Assembly (NCBI GenBank): GCA_024685315.1
Contig: JAIKVW010000025.1
Coordinates: 1-53,238 of the forward strand
From: Lachnospiraceae bacterium
Lineage (GTDB): Bacteria; Bacillota; Clostridia; Lachnospirales; Lachnospiraceae
Length of the DNA: 53,238 bases
Direction: 5' to 3'
Position 1 is the stretch's first letter. Every line of letters begins with the position of its first letter. The position numbers and the translations under genes were made by a program. This document shows positions 1 through 8,594 of the stretch, in pieces. A model generated the notes under the pieces. That model was not told the DNA's origin. It did not search any database and was given only the letters and a program-made list of their open reading frames with translations.

Positions 1-380
1 AGCCTGTCCGCATCGGCCTGGTATGTTTCAGGACGCCAGCTGTGGCTGGATCCCTGCTGTATCGTCACTATGTCCCAGGTTCCGTCCGCAAGCATTTCAG
101 GCAGGTTCGCCTTCCACTTGCCCGCCCTCACCTTTGGCGCACCAGGCAGTTCCAAGTTGGTGGTATATGGACGATACTTTGGATTCGCCTTTGCCTTGTC
201 ATATTCCTTCAGGTGGTGCTCAATGGTGCAGCCACCAATGTATGCCTGACGCAGCCTCATCTTTATCGTGCCGTCATTCTTCACCATCTCAGGGAAGTAG
301 GCCAGCACACTCTCCGAAAAACTGTTCCCTATCATGAGGATTTTTATGGTCTTGTCTTCCTTGGCATCCTGGGCATCCTG
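1..380 (-). pseudogene. DUF4886/SGNH-hydrolase-like protein, fragment without either end
   Basis: Read on the minus strand, this stretch is open to the window edge. Its first recognisable block is KILMIGNSFS, followed further on by QAYIGGCTIEHHL and WDIVTIQQGS. This is the pattern of the DUF4886 branch of SGNH/GDSL hydrolases: a GNS nucleophile-like block I, then a GGC..EHH block, then a WD.V.IQQGS block. The family is usually secreted and acts on esterified glycans, but the substrate here is unknown. An in-frame ATG at 335 would start inside the conserved first strand, so it is probably not the real start. No signal peptide is present. Upstream codons (QDAQDAKEDKT) run into the chorismate synthase fragment at about 380, so the 5' end is missing; the 3' end lies beyond the window. 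Confidence 0.6.
363..380. repeat. Tandem 9-bp direct repeat at the fragment junction
   Basis: GGCATCCTG occurs twice back to back immediately before the first clear chorismate synthase codon at 381. It reads as QDAQDA in the minus-strand fragment and as GILGIL in the plus-strand frame. Its position at the join of two unrelated gene fragments suggests microhomology at a breakpoint or an assembly overlap. Confidence 0.5.
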
Positions 381-761
381 GGATTTGAAATAGGCGACGG
401 CTTTGCCGCTGCCCGCGCAAAAGGTTCAGAGAATAACGACGCTTTTGTTCCTGCGGAGAATGGCGGAGTCACCCTCGCGACCAATCATGCCGGGGGAATA
501 CTCGGCGGTATCTCAAACGGCGCAGAGATCATTTTCAGGGCCGCCATCAAGCCCACCCCTTCTATCTCCTCCGCGCAGGAAACGGTTGACAGCGAGGGTA
601 AACCTGTGCAAATATCAATCAAGGGCAGGCACGATCCCGTAATAGTACCCCGCGCGGTAATTGTAGTCAAAGCGATGGCCGCAATAGTTCTTGCGGATGC
701 AGTCCTTGCATCAGCAGGCTCCCGTATGGACAAAATAAAGGGCCTGCAAAGCAGGCCCTGA
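381..761 (+). pseudogene. aroC: Chorismate synthase, C-terminal fragment
   Basis: From GFEIGDGF onward the plus-strand frame matches the C-terminal third of chorismate synthase, which converts EPSP to chorismate with reduced FMN in the shikimate pathway. Visible blocks are GSENNDAF, TNHAGGILGGISNG, KPTPSI, KGRHDPVIVPRA and the terminal AMAAIVLADAVL. The usual sequence before GFE is replaced by an unrelated stretch, and the first ~240 residues are absent. The frame stays open upstream only by chance, over the DUF4886 fragment. The TGA at 759-761 lies just past the terminator hairpin of the convergent pspC gene. It is a remnant or a contig-edge partial gene, not a working enzyme as it stands. 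Confidence 0.85.
731..758 (-). terminator. Intrinsic terminator of the pspC end of the operon
   Basis: A perfect 8-bp stem, GGGCCTGC/GCAGGCCC (740-747 and 751-758) with an AAA loop, is followed on the minus strand by TTTATTTTG. It sits 8 bases after the pspC stop codon. Confidence 0.8.
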
Positions 762-765
762 TGGC

Positions 766-963
766 TTAGATCTCTTCTTTCGGAAGTATCACCGCTGCTA
801 CGATGTAGAGCACTAACCCCGCGCCAAACGGCAGAACAAGTGACACAAGCACCCATATTAACCGCACGATGCTGGGGTCTATCCCAAAGCTCTCACCAAG
901 GCCGCCGCATACTCCCGCGAGCAGCTTATTGCTGACTGACCTGTGAAGTTTAATATCTTTCAT
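766..963 (-). CDS. PspC-domain small membrane protein
   Basis: A 65-residue protein that is almost entirely one PspC domain: LHRSVSNKLLAGVCGGLGE, then IDPSIVRLIWV, then a hydrophobic segment ending VAAVILPKEE. Stand-alone PspC proteins of this size are common in Clostridia. They are linked by name to the phage-shock/envelope-stress response, although their own function is poorly known. The start at 963 is chosen because GGAGGAAGATCATT precedes that ATG; a longer frame from 1011 has no such site and would overlap the lysA stop codon. It is the last gene of the long minus-strand block and is followed by a strong terminator. Confidence 0.85.
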   Translation of the reverse strand: MKDIKLHRSVSNKLLAGVCGGLGESFGIDPSIVRLIWVLVSLVLPFGAGLVLYIVAAVILPKEEI

Positions 964-1010
964 AATGATCTTCCTCCTCGATATTTTAACGACCGCCTTA
1001 GGGCGGATCA

Positions 1011-2282
1011 TTACTGATCTATTCCGTCAAAAATATGCGTGAAATCAAAGGTCGCAAAGTAATCCTTCGGGGTCTCCGCCCTGCGTATCATTTTGACGCT
1101 CCCATCCTCGCAGAGCAGGAGCTCCGCGGACCTGAGCTTTCCGTTATACTGGTAGCCCATTGAAAAGCCGTGGGCCCCGGTATCATGGATGATAATGCGG
1201 TCCCCGATATCTATCTTCGGAAGCATCCTGTCTACCGCAAATTTATCGCTGTTCTCGCAGAGTCCCCCGGTCACGTCGTATTTGCATGTACAGGGGGCGT
1301 CTTCCTTTCCTGCGACCGTAATGTGATGGTAAGCTCCGTAGATCGCGGGGCGCATCAGGTTCGCGGCGCAGGCGTCAAGTCCGATGTATTCCTTATACGT
1401 GTGCTTTTCATGGATAGCTGTTGCCACAAGGTGTCCGTAAGGCGCCAGCATGAATCGTCCCATTTCAGTATAGAGGGCGATATCTCCCATCTCTGCGGGC
1501 ACAAGGATCTCTTCATAGACCTTTCTGACTCCCTCTCCTATCGCCAGTATGTCGTTCTGCTCTCCCTCGGGAAGGTAATTGATCCCTACCCCGCCTGAAA
1601 GATTAATGAAACGGATGTCCGCCCCGGTCTCCTCCTTCAGCTCGACAGCTGTCTTAAAGAGGATCTTCGCGAGCTCCGGATAATACTCATTCGTCTGCGT
1701 GTTGCTGGCGAGGAAGGCATGGATCCCGAAGTGTTTCACGCCCTTTGACTTAAGGTACCTGAAGCCTTCGGTAAGCTGGTCCCTGGTGAAGCCGTACTTC
1801 GCCTCCTGCGGATTATCCATGATCGAATTGCTGATCTTAAATACCCCGCCGGTGTTGAACCTGCAGCAAACGGTCTCGGGGAACTCCCCGACATTTTCCT
1901 CAAAATACTTAAGGTGGGTGATATCGTCAAAATTGATAATTGCGTTTATCTCTTTCGCATAGGCGTACTCTTCCGCGGGAGTAACATTTGAAGAGAAAAA
2001 GATGTACGGATTCTCGAATCTGCAGGCCTTTGCCATCATGAGCTCGACCTTCGTAGCGCAGTCGGTCCCGCAGCCCTCCTCCTTCAGAATCTGAAGTATA
2101 TAGGGGTTAGGCGTTGCCTTTACCGCAAAATACTCCCTAAAGCCTTTGTTCCATGAAAAGGCCTTGTATACCTTTCTTGCGTTCTCCCGGATCCCTTTCT
2201 CATCGTAAATATGGAACGGTGTCGGATATGTCTTTACGATCTCTTCGATCTTTTCTTTTGTTATAAATGGTATTTTTGCCAT
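1011..2282 (-). CDS. lysA: Diaminopimelate decarboxylase (LysA-like, fold III PLP enzyme)
   Basis: A 423-residue fold-III PLP decarboxylase. It removes CO2 from meso-diaminopimelate to give L-lysine in the cytoplasm. The PLP lysine is K55 in YFAVKATPNP, the phosphate-binding glycine run is LSGGVGINYLPEG, and the second active-site block reads GGLCENSDKFAVDR, matching the C-E-S-x-D element contributed across the dimer. Length fits the family. It follows ilvE by 78 bases and precedes pspC. Related fold-III enzymes use carboxynorspermidine or other basic amino acids, so substrate is inferred from overall match. The ribosome site is modest (AAGGGA). Confidence 0.85.
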   Translation of the reverse strand: MAKIPFITKEKIEEIVKTYPTPFHIYDEKGIRENARKVYKAFSWNKGFREYFAVKATPNPYILQILKEEGCGTDCATKVELMMAKACRFENPYIFFSSNVTPAEEYAYAKEINAIINFDDITHLKYFEENVGEFPETVCCRFNTGGVFKISNSIMDNPQEAKYGFTRDQLTEGFRYLKSKGVKHFGIHAFLASNTQTNEYYPELAKILFKTAVELKEETGADIRFINLSGGVGINYLPEGEQNDILAIGEGVRKVYEEILVPAEMGDIALYTEMGRFMLAPYGHLVATAIHEKHTYKEYIGLDACAANLMRPAIYGAYHHITVAGKEDAPCTCKYDVTGGLCENSDKFAVDRMLPKIDIGDRIIIHDTGAHGFSMGYQYNGKLRSAELLLCEDGSVKMIRRAETPKDYFATFDFTHIFDGIDQ

Positions 2283-2300
2283 GATTCTTCCCTTGAAAAC

Positions 2301-2340
2301 AAAGCAGGCCGGTCAAAGACGCATACTGCTTCTCCGGCCG
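2301..2340 (-). terminator. Possible weak terminator between ilvE and lysA
   Basis: GGCCGG and CCGGCC (2334-2339 and 2307-2312) can pair around a ~21-base loop with an inner AAG/CTT pairing, followed on the minus strand by TGCTTTGTTTTC. The loop is long and the T-run is broken, so it may only attenuate. Confidence 0.35.
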
Positions 2341-2360
2341 GCCCAAATATTCAGTATTAA

Positions 2361-3392
2361 TCAGATGATCCTGTGGATCCAGCCTTCAGGAGCGGCATGC
2401 TCGATCGTGCCGTACTGGATGCCGGTGAGAGTATCGTAAAGCTTTCTGGTAACAGGTCCCATCTCTTCCATTCCGCTCGGGAAGAGGATCTCTTCCTCTC
2501 CGCGCACTACTCTGCCTACAGGGCAGATAACGGCAGCGGTACCGCAGACACCGCACTCCACGAAATCCTTCAGCTCATCATATCTTACAGGACGCTCTAC
2601 CGTCTTGAGGCCAAGATAATGCTCGGCTACGTACATAAGCGAACGCCTGGTGACTGAAGGAAGTATAGAATCCGAATGAGGAGTAACGATCTCGCCGTCC
2701 TTTGTGACGAAAAGGAAATTGGCCCCGCCGGTCTCTTCCACGAAGGTCCTGGTCGCGGGATCAAGGAACATATTCTCGTCGAAGCCGTTTGCATGAGCTG
2801 TCACATTTGCATGAAGGCTCATCGCATAGTTGAGCCCGGCCTTAATGAACCCGGTCCCTCTCGGTGCGGCGCGGTCGAAATCGCTGACGCAGATAGAGAT
2901 AGGCTTTACGCCGCCTTTAAAATATGGGCCTACAGGTGTTACGAAAACCCTGAACTGGTACTCCTGAGCGGGCTTAACACCGATAACATTGCTGGACGCG
3001 AACATGTAAGGCCTTATATAAAGCGTAGCCCCAGTGCCGTAAGGAGGCACCCATGCCGCATTTGCCCTGACGACCTGGTCAACCGCATCGATGAACCTGT
3101 CGACAGGGAATGGAGGCATTTCCATCCTGAGCGCGGAACCGAACATTCTCTCCGCGTTGAGGTCGGGCCTGAAGGTTACGATCGAACCGTCGGCATGCTC
3201 GTATGCCTTGAGTCCCTCAAAGACCTCCTGGCAATACTGAAGGATCCCTGCGCACTCGCTTATATTAATAAAAGAATCTTCCGTAAGAACGCCGTCGTCC
3301 CACTCTCCGTCCTTGAAATTTGAAACATACCTGTAGTCGGTAACCCTGTACCCAAAATCCAGATTTTTCCAGTCTAAATCCTTTTTCTGCAT
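2361..3392 (-). CDS. ilvE: Branched-chain amino acid aminotransferase
   Basis: A 343-residue fold-IV PLP aminotransferase for the last step of Leu/Ile/Val synthesis and the first step of their breakdown. The PLP lysine is K184 in GTGFIKAGLNYAMSL. The motifs CQEVFEGLKAYEHADG and ETGGANFLFV match the ~340-residue type II IlvE group (eukaryote BCAT-like). The start at 3392 is preferred because CGGAGGCAGATAAG lies at good spacing; the frame extends 9 codons upstream without a better site. It lies downstream of dfrA and upstream of lysA in the same direction. leuA is encoded about 37 kb away in this window. Confidence 0.92.
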   Translation of the reverse strand: MQKKDLDWKNLDFGYRVTDYRYVSNFKDGEWDDGVLTEDSFINISECAGILQYCQEVFEGLKAYEHADGSIVTFRPDLNAERMFGSALRMEMPPFPVDRFIDAVDQVVRANAAWVPPYGTGATLYIRPYMFASSNVIGVKPAQEYQFRVFVTPVGPYFKGGVKPISICVSDFDRAAPRGTGFIKAGLNYAMSLHANVTAHANGFDENMFLDPATRTFVEETGGANFLFVTKDGEIVTPHSDSILPSVTRRSLMYVAEHYLGLKTVERPVRYDELKDFVECGVCGTAAVICPVGRVVRGEEEILFPSGMEEMGPVTRKLYDTLTGIQYGTIEHAAPEGWIHRII

Positions 3393-3454
3393 CTTATCTG
3401 CCTCCGGAATCATGCACATTCAGCACTTTTCTGTTTACTATAGCCCTACCATTA

Positions 3455-3958
3455 TTAAAAATCAAGATTTTTCTTCCGTTTATACAGTTTAAATACATAA
3501 GGGAGATCAAAATAGGTGCGCTCCTCGCTCTCCCCTGCCACTTCCCATTCCGGGTCTTCGTCCAGATTCGGAAAGAATGCGTCTGCGGCATAGGTATTGT
3601 CCATCGCAGTAATGTGCGCGGTATCGCAATACGGAAGGAACTGCCTGTAAACGCTCTCGCCGCCGATGATATAGATGTCCTCATCAGGGTATTTGGAAAG
3701 CTCCTGCAGGGCTTCTTCAAGGCTGTGCACTATAACGGCGTCCCCGGCTGTAAAGTCCTCTTTACCGGTGAGCACAATGTTCACTCGGTTCTTGAGGGGC
3801 CTCTTCCCCGGAAAGCTCTCAAGAGTATTGCGCCCCATGACCACCACTTTCCCGGTGGTGGTCTCGCGGAAGAACCTCATATCCTCCGGAATGCTGTTAA
3901 GGAGCCGGTTCCTGTAACCGATCCCCCAGTTATTGTCAACTGCTGCAATAATATTCAT
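3455..3958 (-). CDS. folA: Dihydrofolate reductase
   Basis: A 167-residue NADPH-dependent dihydrofolate reductase that regenerates tetrahydrofolate after thymidylate synthesis. Visible landmarks are MNIIAAVDNNWGIG at the N-terminus, the catalytic acid E25 in IPEDMRFF, KVVVMGRNTLESFPGKRPLKNR for NADPH binding, and IIGGESVYRQFLP. The thyA stop codon lies 20 bases upstream, so the two genes that form the dTMP/folate cycle are coupled. The gene can also be called dfrA. Confidence 0.95.
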   Translation of the reverse strand: MNIIAAVDNNWGIGYRNRLLNSIPEDMRFFRETTTGKVVVMGRNTLESFPGKRPLKNRVNIVLTGKEDFTAGDAVIVHSLEEALQELSKYPDEDIYIIGGESVYRQFLPYCDTAHITAMDNTYAADAFFPNLDEDPEWEVAGESEERTYFDLPYVFKLYKRKKNLDF

Positions 3959-3978
3959 TCTGCTGGATCCTCCGCGGG

Positions 3979-4827
3979 CTACACGGCGATCGGAATATCC
4001 GTTACCTGCGGCCCGGTCTCGTAATTCTCTATGGTAATATCCTTCGTGGTGAACTGATAGAAATCCCTGATGTCCGGATTGAGCCTGAATACCGGCGCGG
4101 GATGCTGCTCGCGGCTGATCAGTTCGCGTATTATCGGGATGTGCCTGTCATAGATATGCGCGTCAGCTATAACATGTACAAGCTCTCCGGGCACCATATC
4201 GCAGACCTGTGCAAACATATGGATCAGCACTGCGTACTGGACCACATTCCAGTTGTTTGCTGCAAGCACGTCCTGCGAGCGCTGGTTAAGGATCGCGTTA
4301 AGCACGAGCTTGTCCGAATCTGCCTTTTTTGTGACGTTAAATGTCATAGAGTAAGCGCAGGGGTACAGATGCATATCATGCAGGTCCGCATGAACGTACA
4401 TATTTGTCATGATGCGGCGGCTGTAGGGATTGTTCTTAAGATCGTAGATCACCCTGTCGACCTGGTCCATCATCCCTTCGGCGTAAATATGCTTCACGCC
4501 CATCTGGTAGCCGTAGGCCTTGCCGATCGAGCCGGTCTCGTCCGCCCACTCGTCCCAGACTCCGGATTTAAGCTCGTGAATATTATTGGATTTTTTCTGC
4601 CAGATCCACAGCATCTCGTCCGTTGCGCTCTTTATATAGGTCTTCCTCAGAGTGATAGCCGGGAATTCCTTCGAAAGGTCGTAGCGGTTCACTACCCCGA
4701 ATTTCTTCACCGTGTATGCCGGAGTTCCGTCTTCCCAGTGAGGGCGGACCTTCTCTCCTTCGGTGCTGCACCCGTTCTCAAGGATATCGGTGCACATATC
4801 CACAAATAACCTGTCTGCAAGGCTCAT
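3979..4827 (-). CDS. thyA: Thymidylate synthase (divergent ThyA)
   Basis: A 282-residue ThyA-family enzyme that methylates dUMP with methylene-tetrahydrofolate. The paired arginines RRIM (137-140), the catalytic cysteine C157 in LYPCAYS, QRSQDVLAANNWN and HIYDRH are visible. In common ThyA sequences the catalytic Cys is followed by His (PCH); here it is Ala-Tyr. The block usually read as GxPFN is AANNWN, with the dUMP-binding Asn kept. Length is close to normal and the frame is intact, so this reads as a subfamily difference rather than decay. GGGAGG precedes the start. The neighbour folA supports the role. Confidence 0.88.
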   Translation of the reverse strand: MSLADRLFVDMCTDILENGCSTEGEKVRPHWEDGTPAYTVKKFGVVNRYDLSKEFPAITLRKTYIKSATDEMLWIWQKKSNNIHELKSGVWDEWADETGSIGKAYGYQMGVKHIYAEGMMDQVDRVIYDLKNNPYSRRIMTNMYVHADLHDMHLYPCAYSMTFNVTKKADSDKLVLNAILNQRSQDVLAANNWNVVQYAVLIHMFAQVCDMVPGELVHVIADAHIYDRHIPIIRELISREQHPAPVFRLNPDIRDFYQFTTKDITIENYETGPQVTDIPIAV

Positions 4828-4874
4828 TGCCAGGCCTCCCGTGTATAAATAATATCCTGCCGTGTACGGAAGGA

Positions 4875-5537
4875 TCAGTACTTCGACATTATCTCTTTGA
4901 AATCAGTTACGTTTTTCGAGATATCCCCGGAAAAGATCTTCGATCCGGCTACAATAACGTCCGCCCCGGCTTCAATTACCTCTGCGAGGTTATCCGTCCC
5001 GATGCCTCCGTCGACCTCTATAATGGCTCCGGAGCCGGCTGCTTTCAGCTTCCTGGAGAGCTCCGCGATCTTGGCAGTGGAGAAGGGAATGTAGGACTGC
5101 CCCCCAAATCCTGGGTTAACGCTCATTATCAGCGCCATATCCATATCTCCCATACAGTAATCAAAAGCCGAAAGCGGGGTCGCGGGATTTACCGCTACGC
5201 CTGCCTTTACCCCAAGGCTTTGGATCAGCTGTATCGTACGGTTCAGATGCACGCAGGCCTCCGCATGTACCGTTATTATATCGGCCCCGGCCGCAGCAAA
5301 ATCAGGGATCAGCGCATCCGGATGCTCTATCATGAGGTGCACGTCGAACACCTTATCCGTGCATTTACGGATCTTTTTGATCACAGGTGCGCCGAAAGTT
5401 ATGTTCGGCACAAAGCTGCCGTCCATTACATCAATGTGGATGTAATCCGCTCCTGCAAGATCTGCCGTGATCACCTCGTCTCCCAGCCTTGAAAAATCAG
5501 CTGAAAGGATGGATGGCGCTAGATAAAGATTCCGCAT
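4875..5537 (-). CDS. rpe: Ribulose-phosphate 3-epimerase
   Basis: A 220-residue TIM-barrel epimerase that interconverts ribulose-5-phosphate and xylulose-5-phosphate in the pentose phosphate pathway. It shows LAPSILSADFSRLGDE, the metal/catalytic block HIDVMDGSFVPN, FDVHLMIEHPD, SVNPGFGGQ and EVDGGIG. The start ATG lies one base past the rsgA stop codon, with its ribosome site (AGGAGGT) inside the rsgA end. The rsgA-rpe order is typical of Clostridia. thyA follows after 47 bases. Confidence 0.96.
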   Translation of the reverse strand: MRNLYLAPSILSADFSRLGDEVITADLAGADYIHIDVMDGSFVPNITFGAPVIKKIRKCTDKVFDVHLMIEHPDALIPDFAAAGADIITVHAEACVHLNRTIQLIQSLGVKAGVAVNPATPLSAFDYCMGDMDMALIMSVNPGFGGQSYIPFSTAKIAELSRKLKAAGSGAIIEVDGGIGTDNLAEVIEAGADVIVAGSKIFSGDISKNVTDFKEIMSKY

Positions 5538-5538
5538 T

Positions 5539-6417
5539 CTAATACCTCCTGAGAGAACTTAATTCTTCATATAACAGCTTATAGCCTTCGTATCTGTCCC
5601 TGTTTATCTTTCCGGCTTTCACCGCGTCCTTTACCGCGCAGTCGGGCTCATTTATGTGATTGCATCCCGCAAAGCGGCAGTCTCTGAAAAACGCTTCAAA
5701 TTCCGGATAATATGCCTTTAGCTCCTCCGGCTCCATGTCCGTCAGGTAGAGCGAACTGAATCCCGGAGTGTCCATTATATAGGTCCCGCCTCCAAGCGCG
5801 AACAGTTCCGTGTGCCTCGTGGTCTGCTTTCCCCTTTTTACCTTGCGGCTTATCTCCCCGGTCTGCATTTTTGCTTCCGGGTAAAGCTTATTAGTCATCG
5901 AGGATTTTCCTACACCTGATGGCCCAGCTACAACGGTCGTCCTGCCCGAAAGTATCCCCCGGATCTTTTCCAGGCCTTTGCCTTCACGCACGCATGCGAG
6001 GATCACCCTGCAGCCGCTCCCGCTGTAGGTATCTGCGAGAGCTGCGGCTTCCGCCTCCGTCACCAGGTCGGTCTTGTTGAAAACGATCACCGTATCGATC
6101 CCCTGCCTGTTCATGATGATAAGGAACCGGTCCAGGAGGCCGAGGTTCGGCTTGGGATTCATGACCGCGAAAACTATCATTGCCTGGTCCACATTGGCAG
6201 AAGCAGGCCTGATCAGCTCGCTCCTTCTAGGGAGGAGCTGGGTGATATTTCCCTCTTTATCAGTATCGGAGATGATCTCGATACCGACATCATCTCCGAC
6301 AAGTGGTTTCAGGTCATCCTTGCGGAACAGCCCGCGCGCCCTGCACTGGTAGACCCCGTGCCCGGGCACATGGACATAGTAAAAACCCGCAATACCTTTT
6401 ATTATCTTTCCCTGCAT
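5539..6417 (-). CDS. rsgA: Ribosome small-subunit biogenesis GTPase RsgA
   Basis: A 292-residue circularly permuted GTPase that acts in late 30S maturation. The order seen is an N-terminal OB fold (GKIIKGIAGFYYVH), G4 as VFNKTDLV, G1 as AGPSGVGKSSM, G3 as DTPGF, then a C-terminal zinc knuckle CRFAGCNHINEPDC. The start at 6417 shares one base with the prkC stop codon (TAATG) and fits the family N-terminus; a GTG seven codons earlier has no better ribosome site, so translation is probably coupled to prkC. Confidence 0.95.
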   Translation of the reverse strand: MQGKIIKGIAGFYYVHVPGHGVYQCRARGLFRKDDLKPLVGDDVGIEIISDTDKEGNITQLLPRRSELIRPASANVDQAMIVFAVMNPKPNLGLLDRFLIIMNRQGIDTVIVFNKTDLVTEAEAAALADTYSGSGCRVILACVREGKGLEKIRGILSGRTTVVAGPSGVGKSSMTNKLYPEAKMQTGEISRKVKRGKQTTRHTELFALGGGTYIMDTPGFSSLYLTDMEPEELKAYYPEFEAFFRDCRFAGCNHINEPDCAVKDAVKAGKINRDRYEGYKLLYEELSSLRRY

Positions 6418-8594
6418 TATCTGAAATCTATCGTCCACGAGCCTATGAGAATGCCCTGGAGGTATTCGTAAACGGTTCCCATTCCCGGAGTCTCGCTGGT
6501 CACGGCAATGGTCTTCGGCAGGCTGTCGGAATCCGCGTAATCATCGTATACGGTCTCCTCCGTCCCTGCGTGATCTACTATGATCGTAACTTTGCCGTAC
6601 TCATAGACCTGGGCATCTCCGTGCTCGTCGATAACTTCTTTCCCGAAATAATCAAGCACATTGATGGTGGCGTTATATTCAGTGATCAGCGGTCCAAGGC
6701 TGACCGTAAGGGTCACAGAAGTGCCCTCCTCTATAGTCTCGCCCTGGGTAGGATACTGGTCCATTACCACGTTAACTGCATAGTCGTCGCTGTACTGTGA
6801 TGACTTGCCGTTATAGGTGAGTCCAAGCTCCTCAATGGCCTCGATCGCCTCGTCAAGAGTCTTTCCTTTAAGGTCCGGCATCTTGACATAGACCTTCTGC
6901 TTTCCTTTGCCGACGTAGATCGTAACGTCGTCACCCGCGCTTACTATCTCCCCTGAATCGGGGCTTGTGCGAAGCACAAGATCCTTCATGCTGTCATCGC
7001 TCTCTTCGAATTCAAGCTTGACAGTAAGTCCCATGGACTCAAGAAGATCCTTTGCCTGCTTATAGTCCATACCCTTAAGGTCGTCTATTTCAATGCTGCT
7101 CCTGCCTTTGCTGACGTAGATGGTGACCTGCGTATGGAGTTCCGCATCTGTATTCGGCGCAGGATCCTGTTCATAGACCTGTCCCTCATCGTAATCGTCC
7201 GAAGTACCGCTCACTACCTTGACCCCGAGTTTAGCCTCTGAGAGCGCGGTGCGGGCCTGGCTTTCGGTCATTCCGAGCATGTCAGGCACCTCGACAGTAG
7301 CAGGCTGAGTCTCGGTCCAGGGTGCCACGGATTCGGTCTGGGTCTCCTTTCCGCCTCCGTTGAAAATACCCCCGTCAAGGAATCCTGTTGCATGTCCTAT
7401 GATAAATATCAGGAGTATCACCAGTATTACGAATGCCACAACAGCGAACCCGAGGATCATCCTGGTGGTAGGATTCTGATTGTTTCCGCCTCCCACGCCA
7501 ATGAAAGTATCGGTGGTATCCGCGCTGACATTCCTTCGGCCTGTCTTCCTGACCTCGCCCTTTTTCTGCGCTGCGCGCTCGCTGGTCTTGCTCCCTGAGG
7601 TCCTGGCATTCTTCTCCGAAGCGGTGACGACGGAAGCCTTCTCAGGCTCGCTTTCCTTCGTCACGGTCTCAGTGCCCTTCCTCCTGGCCTCAAGCTCCGC
7701 GATCTCCTTCTCGCCCATGACGATGGTGTTGCCCATGGCTGCTGCCGCGGAACCTAACACCACGTATTCGCCTTCAGGGTTCGTAAGGACTCTGCGGAGG
7801 TCCCCAATGAGTTCCTTCGCGTCATTATAGCGGTACTCAGGTTTCTTCTGGGTACATTTAAGGATTATCTTCTCAAAGCTCTTCGGTATCGAAGGCTCGA
7901 TCTCCCTGGGAGGAGTCATCTCGCCCTGGATATGGAGAAGTGCGATGGCGACATTTGTCTCGCCGTCAAAAGGCACCCTTCCGGTGACCATCTCGTACAT
8001 GGTGATACCAAGGGAATAGATATCGCTCTTCTCGTCACTGTACCCGCCCCGAGCCTGCTCGGGGGAAATATAGTGGACCGTCCCGGCAGCTGTAGTCGTG
8101 ACCGTCGTGGAATCCGCCATCTTGGCGATACCGAAGTCGGTGACTTTGACCTTGCTGTCCCTGGATATAATGATGTTCTGAGGTTTGATATCCCTGTGGA
8201 TTATCCTCTTCTCATGAGCCGCTGAGAGGCCCGAAGCGACCTGCACGGAGATATTGAGGGCTTCCGGGATCGAAAGCCGGCCCTTCATCTCTATGTAATT
8301 CTTAAGCGTGATGCCCTCGACCAGCTCCATCACTATGAAATATGTGCCGGACTCCTCGCCTACGTCGTAGACCCCGACGATATTCGGATGAGAGAGCCCG
8401 CCCGCGGACTGCGCCTCAGCGCGGAAACGCTTGACGAAAGTCTCATCGGAGCTGAACTCATTCTTCAGGACCTTGACCGCCACGAAACGGTTCAGGGCCG
8501 TATCCCTGGCTTTATAGACATCAGCCATTCCGCCGGAACCGATGCGTTCGATTATTTCATATCTGTTCATTAAAAGCTTGCCAGAACTAAACAT
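6417..8594 (-). CDS. prkC: PASTA-domain Ser/Thr protein kinase (PrkC/StkP type)
   Basis: A 725-residue membrane kinase that senses muropeptides or lipid II and controls cell-wall growth. The cytoplasmic kinase domain (about 11-270) has GSGGMADVY, catalytic lysine K41, HRDIKPQN with D135, and DFG at 153. A charged linker leads to one membrane segment (ILGFAVVAFVILVILLIFII). Outside are three PASTA repeats, then about 90 residues starting LITEYNATINV that do not read as PASTA and may be an extra beta domain. The start is in TGATG overlap with the phosphatase gene and has AGGAGGTGAAC. Kinase and phosphatase are thus translated together. Confidence 0.96.
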   Translation of the reverse strand: MFSSGKLLMNRYEIIERIGSGGMADVYKARDTALNRFVAVKVLKNEFSSDETFVKRFRAEAQSAGGLSHPNIVGVYDVGEESGTYFIVMELVEGITLKNYIEMKGRLSIPEALNISVQVASGLSAAHEKRIIHRDIKPQNIIISRDSKVKVTDFGIAKMADSTTVTTTAAGTVHYISPEQARGGYSDEKSDIYSLGITMYEMVTGRVPFDGETNVAIALLHIQGEMTPPREIEPSIPKSFEKIILKCTQKKPEYRYNDAKELIGDLRRVLTNPEGEYVVLGSAAAAMGNTIVMGEKEIAELEARRKGTETVTKESEPEKASVVTASEKNARTSGSKTSERAAQKKGEVRKTGRRNVSADTTDTFIGVGGGNNQNPTTRMILGFAVVAFVILVILLIFIIGHATGFLDGGIFNGGGKETQTESVAPWTETQPATVEVPDMLGMTESQARTALSEAKLGVKVVSGTSDDYDEGQVYEQDPAPNTDAELHTQVTIYVSKGRSSIEIDDLKGMDYKQAKDLLESMGLTVKLEFEESDDSMKDLVLRTSPDSGEIVSAGDDVTIYVGKGKQKVYVKMPDLKGKTLDEAIEAIEELGLTYNGKSSQYSDDYAVNVVMDQYPTQGETIEEGTSVTLTVSLGPLITEYNATINVLDYFGKEVIDEHGDAQVYEYGKVTIIVDHAGTEETVYDDYADSDSLPKTIAVTSETPGMGTVYEYLQGILIGSWTIDFR

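Noticed and set aside
42-380. Plus-strand open frame continuous with the chorismate synthase fragment
   Set aside because: It has no aroC-like sequence before residue 114; the minus strand over the same bases reads as a recognisable DUF4886 protein, so the upstream frame is chance.
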